Of a stretch of DNA of 64,000 nt, positions 47,595 to 56,363 are shown one piece after another; the stretch's first letter is position 1, and every line of letters begins with the position of its first letter. This DNA is from Sternotherus odoratus (Eukaryota > Chordata > Testudines > Kinosternidae). The DNA is taken from positions 84,116,390 to 84,180,389 of the forward strand of contig JAVMKO010000003.1 in assembly GCA_032164245.1 (NCBI GenBank). The letters run 5' to 3'. The translations under genes were made by a program, and so were the position numbers. Below the pieces are notes generated by a model. The model searched no databases, was not told the origin of the DNA, and saw nothing but the letters and a program-made list of their open reading frames with translations.

Positions 47595-47950
47595 ACTCCT
47601 GGGGGAATTCTGTGCCACAGCGCACATGCGGAATTCATGTTTGGCACAGATTTTTTTTCCCCACAGAAAATATATTCTGCCTGAGAAGTGCTGCAGTTCT
47701 GCCTTTCACCCACCAGAGGCCTCCGTGGCACCGCAACAGACAGCAGCAGTCAAAAAAATGTTTCCTGAATCTTTTTTGTTGTTGTCTGCATTGTTACAGA
47801 CATACTTGCTAACAGATACTTTTGAAATAAATTACCCATTAATTGAAAGTGGCATGATAATATTGTGTTATTTTGACAAAATATGCAGAATTCTAAAATA
47901 TTGTGCACAGAATTTTTTATTTTTTTTATGTAGAATTCCCTTGGGAGTAC
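47595..47950. mobile_element. MITE with 'actcctgggggaattc' ends
   Basis: The left end 'actcctgggggaattctg' and right end 'gaattcccttgggagtac' are inverted repeats. Internal 'attttttatttttttt' and 'aaatattgtgcacagaattt' fit a short DNA-transposon derivative. A TA or TTA target is possible, but the TSD is ambiguous. Confidence 0.6.
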
Positions 47951-47976
47951 ACTTTAGGCCATTTACTTATTCTGAA

Positions 47977-48230
47977 GGTATGTTTAGACTCTAATCAGGA
48001 GGTTCAATTGTAGCACATGAAGACAACATACCTGATCTAGCTTTGATCAAGCTAGTTTGTTAAAAATAACAGCGTAACCATGGCAGCATGGGACAGCCAC
48101 TCAAGTAGGTACCCAGAGTCATTTTGGCGGCTACTCCATGCCACCACCGCTACACTGCTATTTTAGGTAGCTAGCATGGGAATGGCTGCACATACTGCAT
48201 TCACACCTCTCAATTGCAGTGGAGACATAG
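47977..48230. mobile_element. MITE, 'gggtatgtctacac' type
   Basis: It runs from 'aaggtatgtttagactct' to 'cagtggagacatagg', with 'ttaaaaataacagcgtaacc' and 'gctacactgctattttaggt' inside, similar to the copy at 10143-10410. The ends are complementary at about ten positions. Confidence 0.55.
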
Positions 48231-49014
48231 GAAGAATCCTAGAGAGAGTTTCCAGATTTCTTTGCTCTTAAAGAGACAGCACTCAATTACAAACACTGAA
48301 ACCCCTCTGGCGCTTGGAGTATGAGTTCTGATATTTTTTATTTCTCTTTCTTACTCTGTTTTAGAGATGGTAAGAAAATGTCCTCCCTTCCTAGAAATTT
48401 TTGACTTTTCACTGAAAATCTGAATACTAGAAAAATCAAACATTTTGGTTTTTTCAGTCATAGATTGTAGCCTTTTTGGGGGAGTTGATCTGAAAAATCA
48501 TAATTGTTTTGATGAAAATCGAAAACTTTAAAGGAAGCAAACACTTCCTTTAAAAAATGTCATTTGATCCAAAAGCCAATTTCACAAAAGTTTTGACACA
48601 ATTTGTTTGACCAAATTATCACACAAAGCTTAGAAGCAGAGCATTGTGTGCTTCCCCCTCCTACTTTCCCTTTCACCATCAGATTGTTTGAGAGGGCCAT
48701 CTTGGATACTGCTCGCCTGGTGTGTCCCCTGTGATACACTGCTCCTTACTTGGTTCACTTTGTTTGCCTAGGTCTAAAACATTTACTTTAATGGAGATGC
48801 AGTACTTTGTTCCAGGAATTAAATTGGACATGTTCCATAATTGTTTATCTCAGGGTCTATGAAGTAAAGATTTAATGGACAATCTCATCATTTCTCCATG
48901 TTCACAGTCATCAGCTTGTTTCCCTTAGAATAGTATACTTTGGACAACATCACCATTAATAGTGTCTGTACTCCAGGGAGAACAGTCAGATGATGCTTAT
49001 CAATTAGACTATAC
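48231..49014. other. Unassigned non-coding sequence
   Basis: Nothing recognised; AT-rich without domains or repeat ends. Confidence 0.5.
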
Positions 49015-49019
49015 ATCAT

Positions 49020-49692
49020 TGTAGTGGGGCAGCTGCCTCACTCCTGCTGAATGGGGGATAAAAGCAGCCTGGGAGAGGGCTGCTGCTGGGAAGCAGTGAG
49101 AGCAGCTGAGTGCATAGCTGACCATAGGTGTGGCCAGCTCAGTCAGGGCCCTAATAAGAAGGCTGTGACCAGGAGCTGTGGGGAGTCTCTCTCTAGCAGT
49201 AGAGAGAGAAGGACCTAGCTGCCTGAGATTGAGGTACCTGAAGCAGAGACGTGTTGTGGACGGGCAAAGGGAGCTGGGGAGCTCCAGCTTGGTAAACCCC
49301 CAGGTTGCAGGCCTCATTAAAGGCCCCCAAAAGGTACTGGGGCAGCACAAGGATAGGCGAAGGCAGCAGGTCCTACCCCTTGCCAATGATGAGTGGCATT
49401 TACAGACTGCAGTCTGCCCCAGTGAGCAGGGGCTAGAGATGATGACCTGCAGGAGCCACTGAGGCAAGGTAGGTTTAAAGGGTTGGGGGTTCCCCTGGGA
49501 GGGGAGACCCAGAGTGTTGGGGGTACTGCCGGGGGCAGCACCCCAAGGTAAAAGGGCACCTGGGTCAGGAAGTGACATGGGGCCCAAGACAGGTGAGTCA
49601 CTGGCCAGCAGAGGGTGCTCCGAGGCTGCAAAAGAGCTCATTCTGGATGACCAGCAGGAGGCGCAGTGCCAGTGAGTCTTCTCACCATTACA
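49020..49692 (+). mobile_element. Solo LTR with 5-bp TSD
   Basis: The 673-bp segment begins TGTAGTGGGGCAGC and ends CACCATTACA, so it has TG...CA termini. The pentamer ATCAT lies at 49015-49019 and 49693-49697. A TATA-like 'gggggataaaagcagcc' lies 38 bp in. The family differs from the Gmr1-like LTRs. A 5-bp duplication fits Ty3/gypsy or an ERV. The 296-codon open frame on the opposite strand is antisense to this LTR and not a gene. Confidence 0.8.
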
Positions 49693-49699
49693 ATCATAC

Positions 49700-50120
49700 G
49701 TAACATATATGAGAGATGTAAGTTTGTTATACTCTGCATGATGCACATTAAATGCAAGAGGAAGTTGTTTCTGCAGAGAGCTGAGGGGGCAGAAGAGGAA
49801 GCTTCCTACAAGCCATAAAAATGGCATTTGTTTTTGTTTGAGCGCCTTCACTTCCCATTCGGAGGGCTTTCCGGACCGAAAGTAGTACATATTCATCATA
49901 AAAGAGAAACACTGATAGTTTGATCTGCTTCTGCCCCCATGTTTCTCACAAGCATAGGAGTGTTAATGAATGGAAGGGAGCATTTTTATTGGTTTTCCTC
50001 CTCAACCAGGCTATTTTAAGAGCTTCTGGAGCTTTGGAAATGATTGTACAATTAAATGTACTGCTTTGTTTTTAGTTTGTTTCCTTCTTGCGCTCTGATG
50101 AGAGAGAGGGAGCATGTCTG
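49700..50120. other. Unassigned non-coding sequence
   Basis: No repeat or exon recognised. Confidence 0.45.
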
Positions 50121-50121
50121 A

Positions 50122-50405
50122 GCGTATGCCTATAGAGCAGCTGAGCAAGTGCCTCCCAGTACGGATATATACGTCAGCTTGTTCTGCTTCAAGCTAGCAT
50201 ACTAAACCCATTAGCATAGCAGCGGCAGCATGAGGAGTGGCTGGGTCTAGCCATCTGAGTACTAACCTGCCCAACCTCTGGGTACATATTTGGGTGGCTA
50301 GCCCGAGTGGCTGCCCACGTTGCTGTGGCCACACTATGTTTAGAGCACTAGTTTGAGTCTCTTACCCAGTCGATGAAGCAGATTCCCAGCCGCTGTGTAG
50401 ACCCA
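50122..50405. mobile_element. MITE fragment, 'gggtatgtctacac' type
   Basis: The right part 'gcccgagtggctgcccacgt', 'cagattcccagccgctgtgt' and 'agacccagcg' is the antisense of the family seen at 10143 and 47977. The left end is unclear. Confidence 0.45.
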
Positions 50406-50482
50406 GCGCAAGTGATACGACATCCTGAGCTCTAATTCTAGCTCTGCCACTGAGTCACACCGTGCCCTGAACAAGTCACCTA

Positions 50483-50761
50483 GGGCTGGTCTTCACTAGA
50501 GGGGAAGATCGGCTGTAGATACGCAATTTCAGTTACGTTAATAACCTAGCTGAAATCGGCGTATCTACAGCCGACTTCCCTGCTGTCCTCACGGCGGTCG
50601 GTGGCACGCTCCCCCGTCGACTCCAGCTTGCACCTTTTGCCGAGCTGGAGTTCCGGAGTCAACGGGGGCACCGCTGGCGATCGATTTATCGCGTCTTGAC
50701 GAGACGTGATAAATCGATCGCCAAAAGATCGATCCCTCCCCAGCGTAGTGAAGACAAGCCC
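50483..50761. mobile_element. Harbinger-type MITE inside a MIR
   Basis: TIRs are gggctggtcttcacta and its complement with one mismatch (tagtgaagacaagccc). The trinucleotide CTA flanks both sides (50480-50482 and 50762-50764). The interior contains 'gcgatcgatttatcgcgtct' and its near-complement 'gacgtgataaatcgatcgcc', so it is partly palindromic. The same family is at 62219-62524. Confidence 0.8.
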
Positions 50762-50765
50762 CTAG

Positions 50766-51015
50766 AGCCCATCTATGCCAGGTTAAAAGGTGTATTTTTC
50801 AGTGTGTTAGCTACCATGTTTATCACCCTAGTGTAGACAGGGCAAGGCGTATTGTAACATGTGTTAACTGGTCGAGGTGAACGCTAGTGGGAGCCTGGGC
50901 TACAATGCAACCAGTTAATACATGTTAAAATACAGCTTGCTCTCTCTACACTGGATTTTATTAATGTTAGTTGCATGGTAGCTAACACTCTTAAAAATAC
51001 AACTTTTATCATAGC
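50766..51015. mobile_element. MITE (probable)
   Basis: The ends 'catctatgccaggttaaaag' and 'cttttatcatagcctaggg' are roughly complementary, and 'gttagctaccatg'/'catggtagctaacac' are exact internal complements. It directly follows the Harbinger-type MITE within the split MIR. Confidence 0.5.
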
Positions 51016-51024
51016 CTAGGGTAT

Positions 51025-51100
51025 AGTTTAGGTGAGGTTCCGTGGCCTATGTTAGGAAGGAATTCCCAATAGTCCCTTCTGGCCTTCAACTCTATAAATG
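51025..51100 (+). mobile_element. CR1 LINE 3' tail
   Basis: 'gtgaggttccgtggcctatg' followed by 'agtcccttctggccttcaac' and 'tctataaatg' is the terminal sequence of the CR1 subfamily also found at 32430-32862. Confidence 0.55.
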
Positions 51101-51453
51101 TACAGATAGGCCCCTAATCTCTCTAGGCCCCAGTTATTTTCTTTGTAAAATTAAATTAATACTTAACTGCTTCACATGACTCTTGTAAAGATGAATTTCA
51201 TTGATGTTTGTACAGTCCTTTGAAGATATAATGCACAATATAGGTGCAAAATATGATTATTTTAAGGTTTCCGTGAGAGACCCTGCCTCAGAAAACATGC
51301 ACTGCTGTCAGAGTAGTAACCGTGTTAGTCTGTAGCTGCAAAAAGACTGAGGAGTACTTGTGGCACCATAGAGTTTATTTGGGCATAAGCTTTCATGGGT
51401 TAGAACCCACTTCATCAGATGTATAGAATGTAACATACAATAGGAAGATTTTA

Positions 51454-51454
<1 letters not shown>

Positions 51455-51489
<35 letters not shown>

Positions 51490-51500
51490 CACACACACAG
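51455..51500. repeat. TG/TA/CA microsatellite
   Basis: A run of tg, ta, ca and ga dinucleotide units lies inside the 3' UTR of the PLE and is locally palindromic (tgtgtg...tatata...cacaca). Confidence 0.9.
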
Positions 51501-51707
51501 AGAGAGAACATGAAAATATGTAGGTTGCCATACCAACTTTAAGTAGCTTAATCAATTAAGGTGAGCTATTAACAGCAGGTTAAAAAGAACTTTTGTAGTG
51601 ATAATCAGGACAGGATGGCCCATTTCAAGCAGGTGGCAAGAAGGCGTGAGTAACAGTAGGGGAATGCTTAACATGGGGAAATAGATTGCAAACATGGGGA
51701 AATAGAT

Positions 51708-52019
51708 TTAATTTGTGTAATGACCCAGCCACTCCCAGTTTTTATTCAAGCCTAATTTAATGGTATCCAGTTTGCAAAGTAATTCCAATTCTGCAGTTTC
51801 ACGTTGGAGTCTGTTTTTGAAGTTTTTTTGTTGAAGAATTGCCACTTTTAAATCTGTTACTGAGTGACTGGAAAGATTGAAGTGTGCTCCTACTGGTTTT
51901 TGAATGTTATGATTCCTGATGTCAGATTTGTGTCCATTTATTCTTTTGCATAGAGACTGTCCAGTTTGGCCAATGTACATGGCAGAGGAGCATTGCTGGA
52001 ACATGATGGCATATATCAC
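51708..52019 (-). pseudogene. PLE GIY-YIG endonuclease
   Basis: The 103-residue frame contains AIMFQQCSSAMYIGQTGQS, then CKRINGHKSDIRNHNIQKPVG and LQRETAELELLCKLDTIKLG. The order YIG, arginine, RINGH histidine and the downstream ETAELE glutamate fits the GIY-YIG nuclease fold of Penelope-like polymerases. It is separated from the upstream reverse transcriptase piece by stops or frame changes. This copy is longer and better preserved than the one at 6363-6617. Confidence 0.8.
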
Positions 52020-52391
52020 ATTGGTAGATGTACAGATTAATGAGCCTCTGATGGTGTGGCTGATGTGATTAGGTCCTATAATGGTGTCACTTGAATAGAT
52101 ATGTGGACAGAGTTTGCATCGGGCTTTGTTGCAAGGGTAAGTTTCTGGGTTAGTGTTTTTGTTGTGTGTGGTTGTTGATGAGTATTTGCTTCAGGTTGGG
52201 GGAGGCTGTCTGTAAGCCAGGACTGGTCTGTCTCCCAAGATCTCTGAGGGTTAGAGATCGTTCTTCAGGATAAGTTGTAGATCCTTGATGATGCACTGGA
52301 GAGGTTTTAGTTGGGGGCTGAAAGTGATGGCTAGTAGTGTTCTGTTACTTTCTTTGTTGGGCCTGTTCCTTAGTAGGTGACTTCTGGGTAT

Positions 52392-52646
52392 TCATCTGGC
52401 TCTGTCAATCTGTTTCTTCACTTCAGTAGGTGTGTGTTGTAGTTTTAAGACTGCTTGATAGAGATCTTGTAGGTGTTTGTCTCTGTCTAAGGCATTGGAG
52501 CAAATGCGGTTGTATCTTAGAGCTTGGCTGTAGACAATGGATTGTGTGGTGTGTCCTGGATGGAAGCTGCAGGCATATAGGTAAGTATAGCAGTCAGTAG
52601 GTTTCCAATATAGGGCGGTGTTTATGTGACCATCGCTTATTAGCAC
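52392..52646 (-). pseudogene. PLE reverse transcriptase C-terminal remnant
   Basis: The frame reads ISDGHINTALYWKPTDCYTYL, with SFHPGHTTQSIVYSQALRYN and DRDKHLQDLYQAVL after it. KPTD and the 'HP..K..I..SQ..RY.R' pattern are conserved C-terminal motifs of Penelope-like reverse transcriptases. Upstream, the antisense of a YIDD-type catalytic region is hinted at around 52770-52800 ('atgacaatgtcatcagtgta'). The element is truncated beyond 52874. Confidence 0.75.
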
Positions 52647-52884
52647 AGTAGTGTCCAGGAAGTAGATCTCTTGTGTGGATTGGTCCAGGCTGAGGTTGAT
52701 GGTGGGATGGAAATTGTTGAAATCATGGTGGAATTCCTCAAAGGCTTATTTTTCATGGGTCCAGATGATGACAATGTCATCAGTGTAGCGCAAGTAGAGT
52801 AGGGGCACTAGGGGACAAGAGCTAAGGAAGTGTTGTTCCAAGTTAGCCATAAAAATGTTGGCATACTGTGGAGCCATGCACTGT

Positions 52885-53500
52885 TTTGATCATTAAATCC
52901 TGCTTCTGATGTGTAGTTCCCAAGTGGTGGTGGTTATAGCATGCCCCTATAACTCATCCATGGTTGCCACCGAGCCTCAGTGGGTCTGAGGTTGCCAGAT
53001 TCAGGACAAACTTTCTGAGGAATAGGACAAACTCACCCCACACTGGTGGTTATTCTATCATGCCATGTCAGTAATGAAAGTAAACTTCAGGCTCATTACA
53101 CTGATTAACTGGAAGTCAAAGGAATTCCAGTCCTTATCTCACCACCCACACATTTGATTTAATGATGAGTGGTTATTGGAACCAATTTAATCAAATATAG
53201 AGTCCTTCTAATCTCAAGAGATCATCCACTTAGCTAAATCAATATATACATTGGATTTCACCCAATAATCACGCTGCTGCCAATCCTTGAGTAACTAAAA
53301 TCTAAAGGCTTATTAACAAAAGAAAAGAAGGGTTAAAATGATTAATAGATCATATACATGCAATAATTGCAAAGTTCTTACATCAGGTTTGTAGCAGTGG
53401 TGTGTTATACTGCTGTCTGGTAAAGTCTCTCTGGTATTTTCAAAAGATTGAAAGGTCCTCATTCAAATCCTTCTTTTAGTTGTAAATCCAAAATCCAGAG
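52885..53500. other. Unassigned non-coding sequence
   Basis: No repeat ends or exons recognised. Confidence 0.45.
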
Positions 53501-54641
53501 TGTGACATTCTGTACCTTGGGGGAGTGCCCTGTAACTCCCATATTCCTCATTTATATATGATTGTGATCTTGCATATAAAGTAGTCGGTGTGAGGTATCA
53601 GGGAAAAGGTTATGTTTTGCTGAAAGTCATTTCTTTACCCATATATGTATATCATTAATGCATATGAAGTTCTGAGAGTTGTGTTGTATGGTTGTCACTA
53701 AAATATGCTGTAAATTGGGGAATCAGCCAGATATTAGCTCCCCAGAGGGAGGTCCACCAAGGAAAGTAGCCAGTGCCTGGGTGGGGTGTCAATGAACCCA
53801 TCAACAGCCATTGTCCAGCAATCGAGCTACAATGAAATGTCTCACCTGCATGAGGCCACACCAGGGGAATTGCTCATCCTTGCCTGGAGACTCAGCAATG
53901 CTCCCCCCAGACACGCCTGGACTTGTGTTTTCCAAGCACATGGATTGAGGGTATAAAACCGAACAAAGGGAGTCCATGCCTGGCCTTTCTCCTTCACCCA
54001 CCCAAGCTGCAAGCAACAAGGACACTAAGAAGACTTAAGGTAGGGAACTGGCCCAGATTTCAAGGGTGAAATCCATGTACCATGAACTGCCGTATCCAGT
54101 GGGGTAAGAAAAACTGCTTAATCTAGATGTTGCCCAGTCTAATAGGGTTGAGAGTTTAGACTGTGTGCTTATATTTTATTTTGAGAACTAACTCTGACTT
54201 TTGGCCTATCACTTAATATCTATCTTTTGTGGTCAATACGTTTGTCTAACTTCATCTTTACCAGTGAGTTTGTATGAAGTGTGCAGCAAATCTGCTCAGT
54301 GGTGTATATCCACTTTTCATTGATGAACTGGTGAGCCAATTAATGAGTCTGCATTGCTCATCTTGAGCAGCGCAAGACTGTATGTTCCTGAGGTACAGTG
54401 CTGGGAGCTGGGGGGATTTGGCTCTGGTGCCCATTCTCTGTGTGAGTCATGAGTGGCTCTGGGAGCATTCATGCAATCTAGCTGGGTGTGGGGCTCCACA
54501 TGCAGCCATGTTGAGCAATCACAGCAGCTGGAGGGGTTTGCTGTTGGTCACTAGCAAGGCCTTCTGAGACACAGGCTGGAGAGAGTTCAGGGGGGACAAT
54601 GGTCCCACAGTCTCAGGTTGCACCCCGGGGATCCCGTCACG
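53501..54641 (+). mobile_element. ERV-like solo LTR, ~1.1 kb
   Basis: The segment starts TGTGACATTCTG and ends near GATCCCGTCACG, where the final A of a canonical CA may have mutated. A TATA-like 'gagggtataaaaccg' lies at about 53946. The pentamers cagag (53496-53500) and caaag (54642-54646) differ at one base and could be a decayed TSD. The opening TGTGAC resembles other LTRs in this genome, but the body does not match the Gmr1-like LTR. No internal coding sequence adjoins it. Confidence 0.6.
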
Positions 54642-54744
54642 CAAAGAATCAGGGCAGGAAAGAAGCAAAATGGAGTCATCCCAGGAGTCTTTTATACCCT
54701 TTGCTATGGGCCTGGAAATCTTCTGTTTCAAACAAAACTCAGGC

Positions 54745-55175
54745 TATCGCTACGCTGCACTTTTGTCGGTAAAACTTTTGTCCGTCAAGGATGTGAGAAA
54801 AACACCCCCCGACCGACAGAAGTTTTACTGACAAACATCGCTGGTGTGCAGTGTTTTGTCGCCGGGAGATGCTGTCCTACCAACAAAGCTACCGCTGCTG
54901 GTTGGGGGGGATTTCATTTTGCTGGCAGGAGAGTGGCTGCCCAGGAGACTTTATAGTGGCACAGCTGCACCGCTTTAGCTCTTCAGCGTAGATATTACTC
55001 TTGTTGATGGGAGGGATTCTCCGCTTGGGGTAGATAATTCTTCCGTCGACCTAGTACTGTCTACAGGGGAACTTAGGTCAACTTAACTACTTTCCTTAGG
55101 GATGTGGATTTTTCACCCCCCTGAGCTATGTAGTTGTACCAGTCTAATTATCTAGTGTAGACCAGGCCTAAGTAC
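54745..55175. mobile_element. One or two decayed MITEs
   Basis: 'ctatcgctacgctgcacttt' with 'gtcggtaaaacttttgtccg' at the left and 'ctcttcagcgtagatatt' at the right look like an inverted-end element (54745-54995). It is followed by 'tgtctacaggggaacttagg' to 'tagtgtagaccaggcct' (55060-55168). The ends 'gctacgctg'/'cagcgtag' are complementary. TSDs are not resolved. Confidence 0.5.
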
Positions 55176-55880
55176 ATGGGTTTGGCACAGAGAATGTAAA
55201 AGGGGCTGGGGGAAAAGAATCATCAATCCCTTCAACACAGCGGCTTGCTCTGGAGTGACTGTGTAGCCAATCCTCTGTTGGTGTTACAGGCTATTTCACA
55301 AATTATATATAGATTTGTGAGCAGCTGAGGCCCCTGTGAGCACTGTTAACCCGAGGACTTAGATCTTTGGTCGGTAGGGCCATCAATCTATGCACTCCCC
55401 CTGCACATCACCAAATTCCTCTGGGTGGTGTTCCCGGGCATAGCCTGCATCCCTCTGCACAGTGAGGCAACTGGAGTTTAGAGCCTCCAGAAGGACACGT
55501 GACGTGATGAAAACAGATATAGGATGCACTTTGCATGTTCATTTGAACTTTGTCATTGATTTGCAAGTATTGTTTGTGGGGTTTGGTGTTCTAGCAATCT
55601 TGATTGTTTCCCAGCTTTGAGCGGAAGTATAAAACTAGCTTACTGTTCCAATAAATGAGTCTTTAGAATTTCATATAATGTCTTTGCAACAAAGCCTCAT
55701 TGAGAATGATCCCTGCTTTTAACAAAATGTTAATCACTTTTTCCACTCCACGCTTTCCCATAGCCCTACTCCATCTAGCCTATTTCAGTGGGGTTAAGTT
55801 TCCTATGGTATCTGAAACATTTTGTAACTTGCACCGTGTGCTCAGTAGGGAGCAGAGAATTTAAAGACATATTCTACTAT
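55176..55880. other. Unassigned flank of the gypsy insertion
   Basis: No gene or repeat end recognised up to the target duplication GCAG at 55881-55884. Confidence 0.45.
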
Positions 55881-55884
55881 GCAG

Positions 55885-56363
55885 TGTGACAAGGTGGCTC
55901 CCCTGCTCCCCTGGCTCAAGTCCTTTGGGTCGCTGTCACAGCGCTGGCACCCTGGCCAGGCTGTACCAGACTCAGGTTTTTCTGCTGCTCCTTAGCTGCT
56001 CCCTCTCAGGGACAGGCTCCTGCAAGCCAGGAAAGCTAGGTCCCCCTCTGGTAGGGATCCTTAGTCCTCTTCTCCTGCTTGCCAGCAGCCTCTCCGTCCC
56101 TGCCTCCTCCAACTTGCTCCTCACACTCTCTGCTTTCACCACCTCGCTCCTCTAACTCTCACTGCCACCAAAACTCCCTCCTCAAACTCCCACACTCCTC
56201 CCTGGGGAGGAGTCTCTTTAAAGGGCTCTGGCAGCCTCCTTAACTGGCCTCAGCTGGCCCTGCTCCTGGCTGTGGCAGCCTTGCCCAGCTGGACCCAATT
56301 CCCCTGTAGAAACCCTTCTAATTACAGGTCCTTCTGGCAGCTGCCTGCCCTGGGTCTACCACA
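55885..56363 (-). repeat. 3' LTR of the gypsy element
   Basis: The 479-bp repeat reads TGTGGTAGACCC...CCTTGTCACA on the minus strand. It matches the 5' LTR except for one substitution (T at about 55936 against G) and the lack of a 24-bp duplication. The pol frame ends inside it. Confidence 0.95.

Larger units (their letters stand above)
50418..51250 (+). mobile_element. MIR-like SINE split by later insertions
   Basis: The left half at 50418-50482 ('gagctctaattctagctctg', 'ccactgagtcac', 'gaacaagtcacc') is a MIR core. The right half resumes at about 51108 ('ctaatctctctaggccccag', 'ttttctttgtaaaatt', 'tgatgtttgtacagtccttt'), matching the order of a MIR. About 620 bp of MITE and CR1 sequence separates the halves. 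Confidence 0.65.
51306..52874 (-). mobile_element. Penelope-like element, 5'-truncated, 1.57 kb
   Basis: The minus strand reads reverse transcriptase C-terminal part, linker, GIY-YIG endonuclease, 3' UTR and a terminal hairpin. The 3' tip is at 51306 ('gtaaccgtgttagtctgtag'). The nonamer catgcactg occurs at 51297-51305 and again at 52875-52883, a probable TSD, though the first bases may be microhomology with the element. Frames are interrupted, so the copy cannot be active. At 51382-51418 the minus strand has CTGATGA, a stem GTGGG...CCCAT, GAAA and GC-TTAT-GC, a near-complete hammerhead-like core. Confidence 0.85.

Noticed and set aside
49009..49899. 296-codon open frame on the minus strand
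   Set aside because: It lies antisense across the solo LTR at 49020-49692 and its flank, with no recognisable domain.
53501..54641. Reading this LTR as part of the Gmr1-like family because both start TGTG
   Set aside because: Beyond the first six bases the sequences do not match, and its length is more than double.
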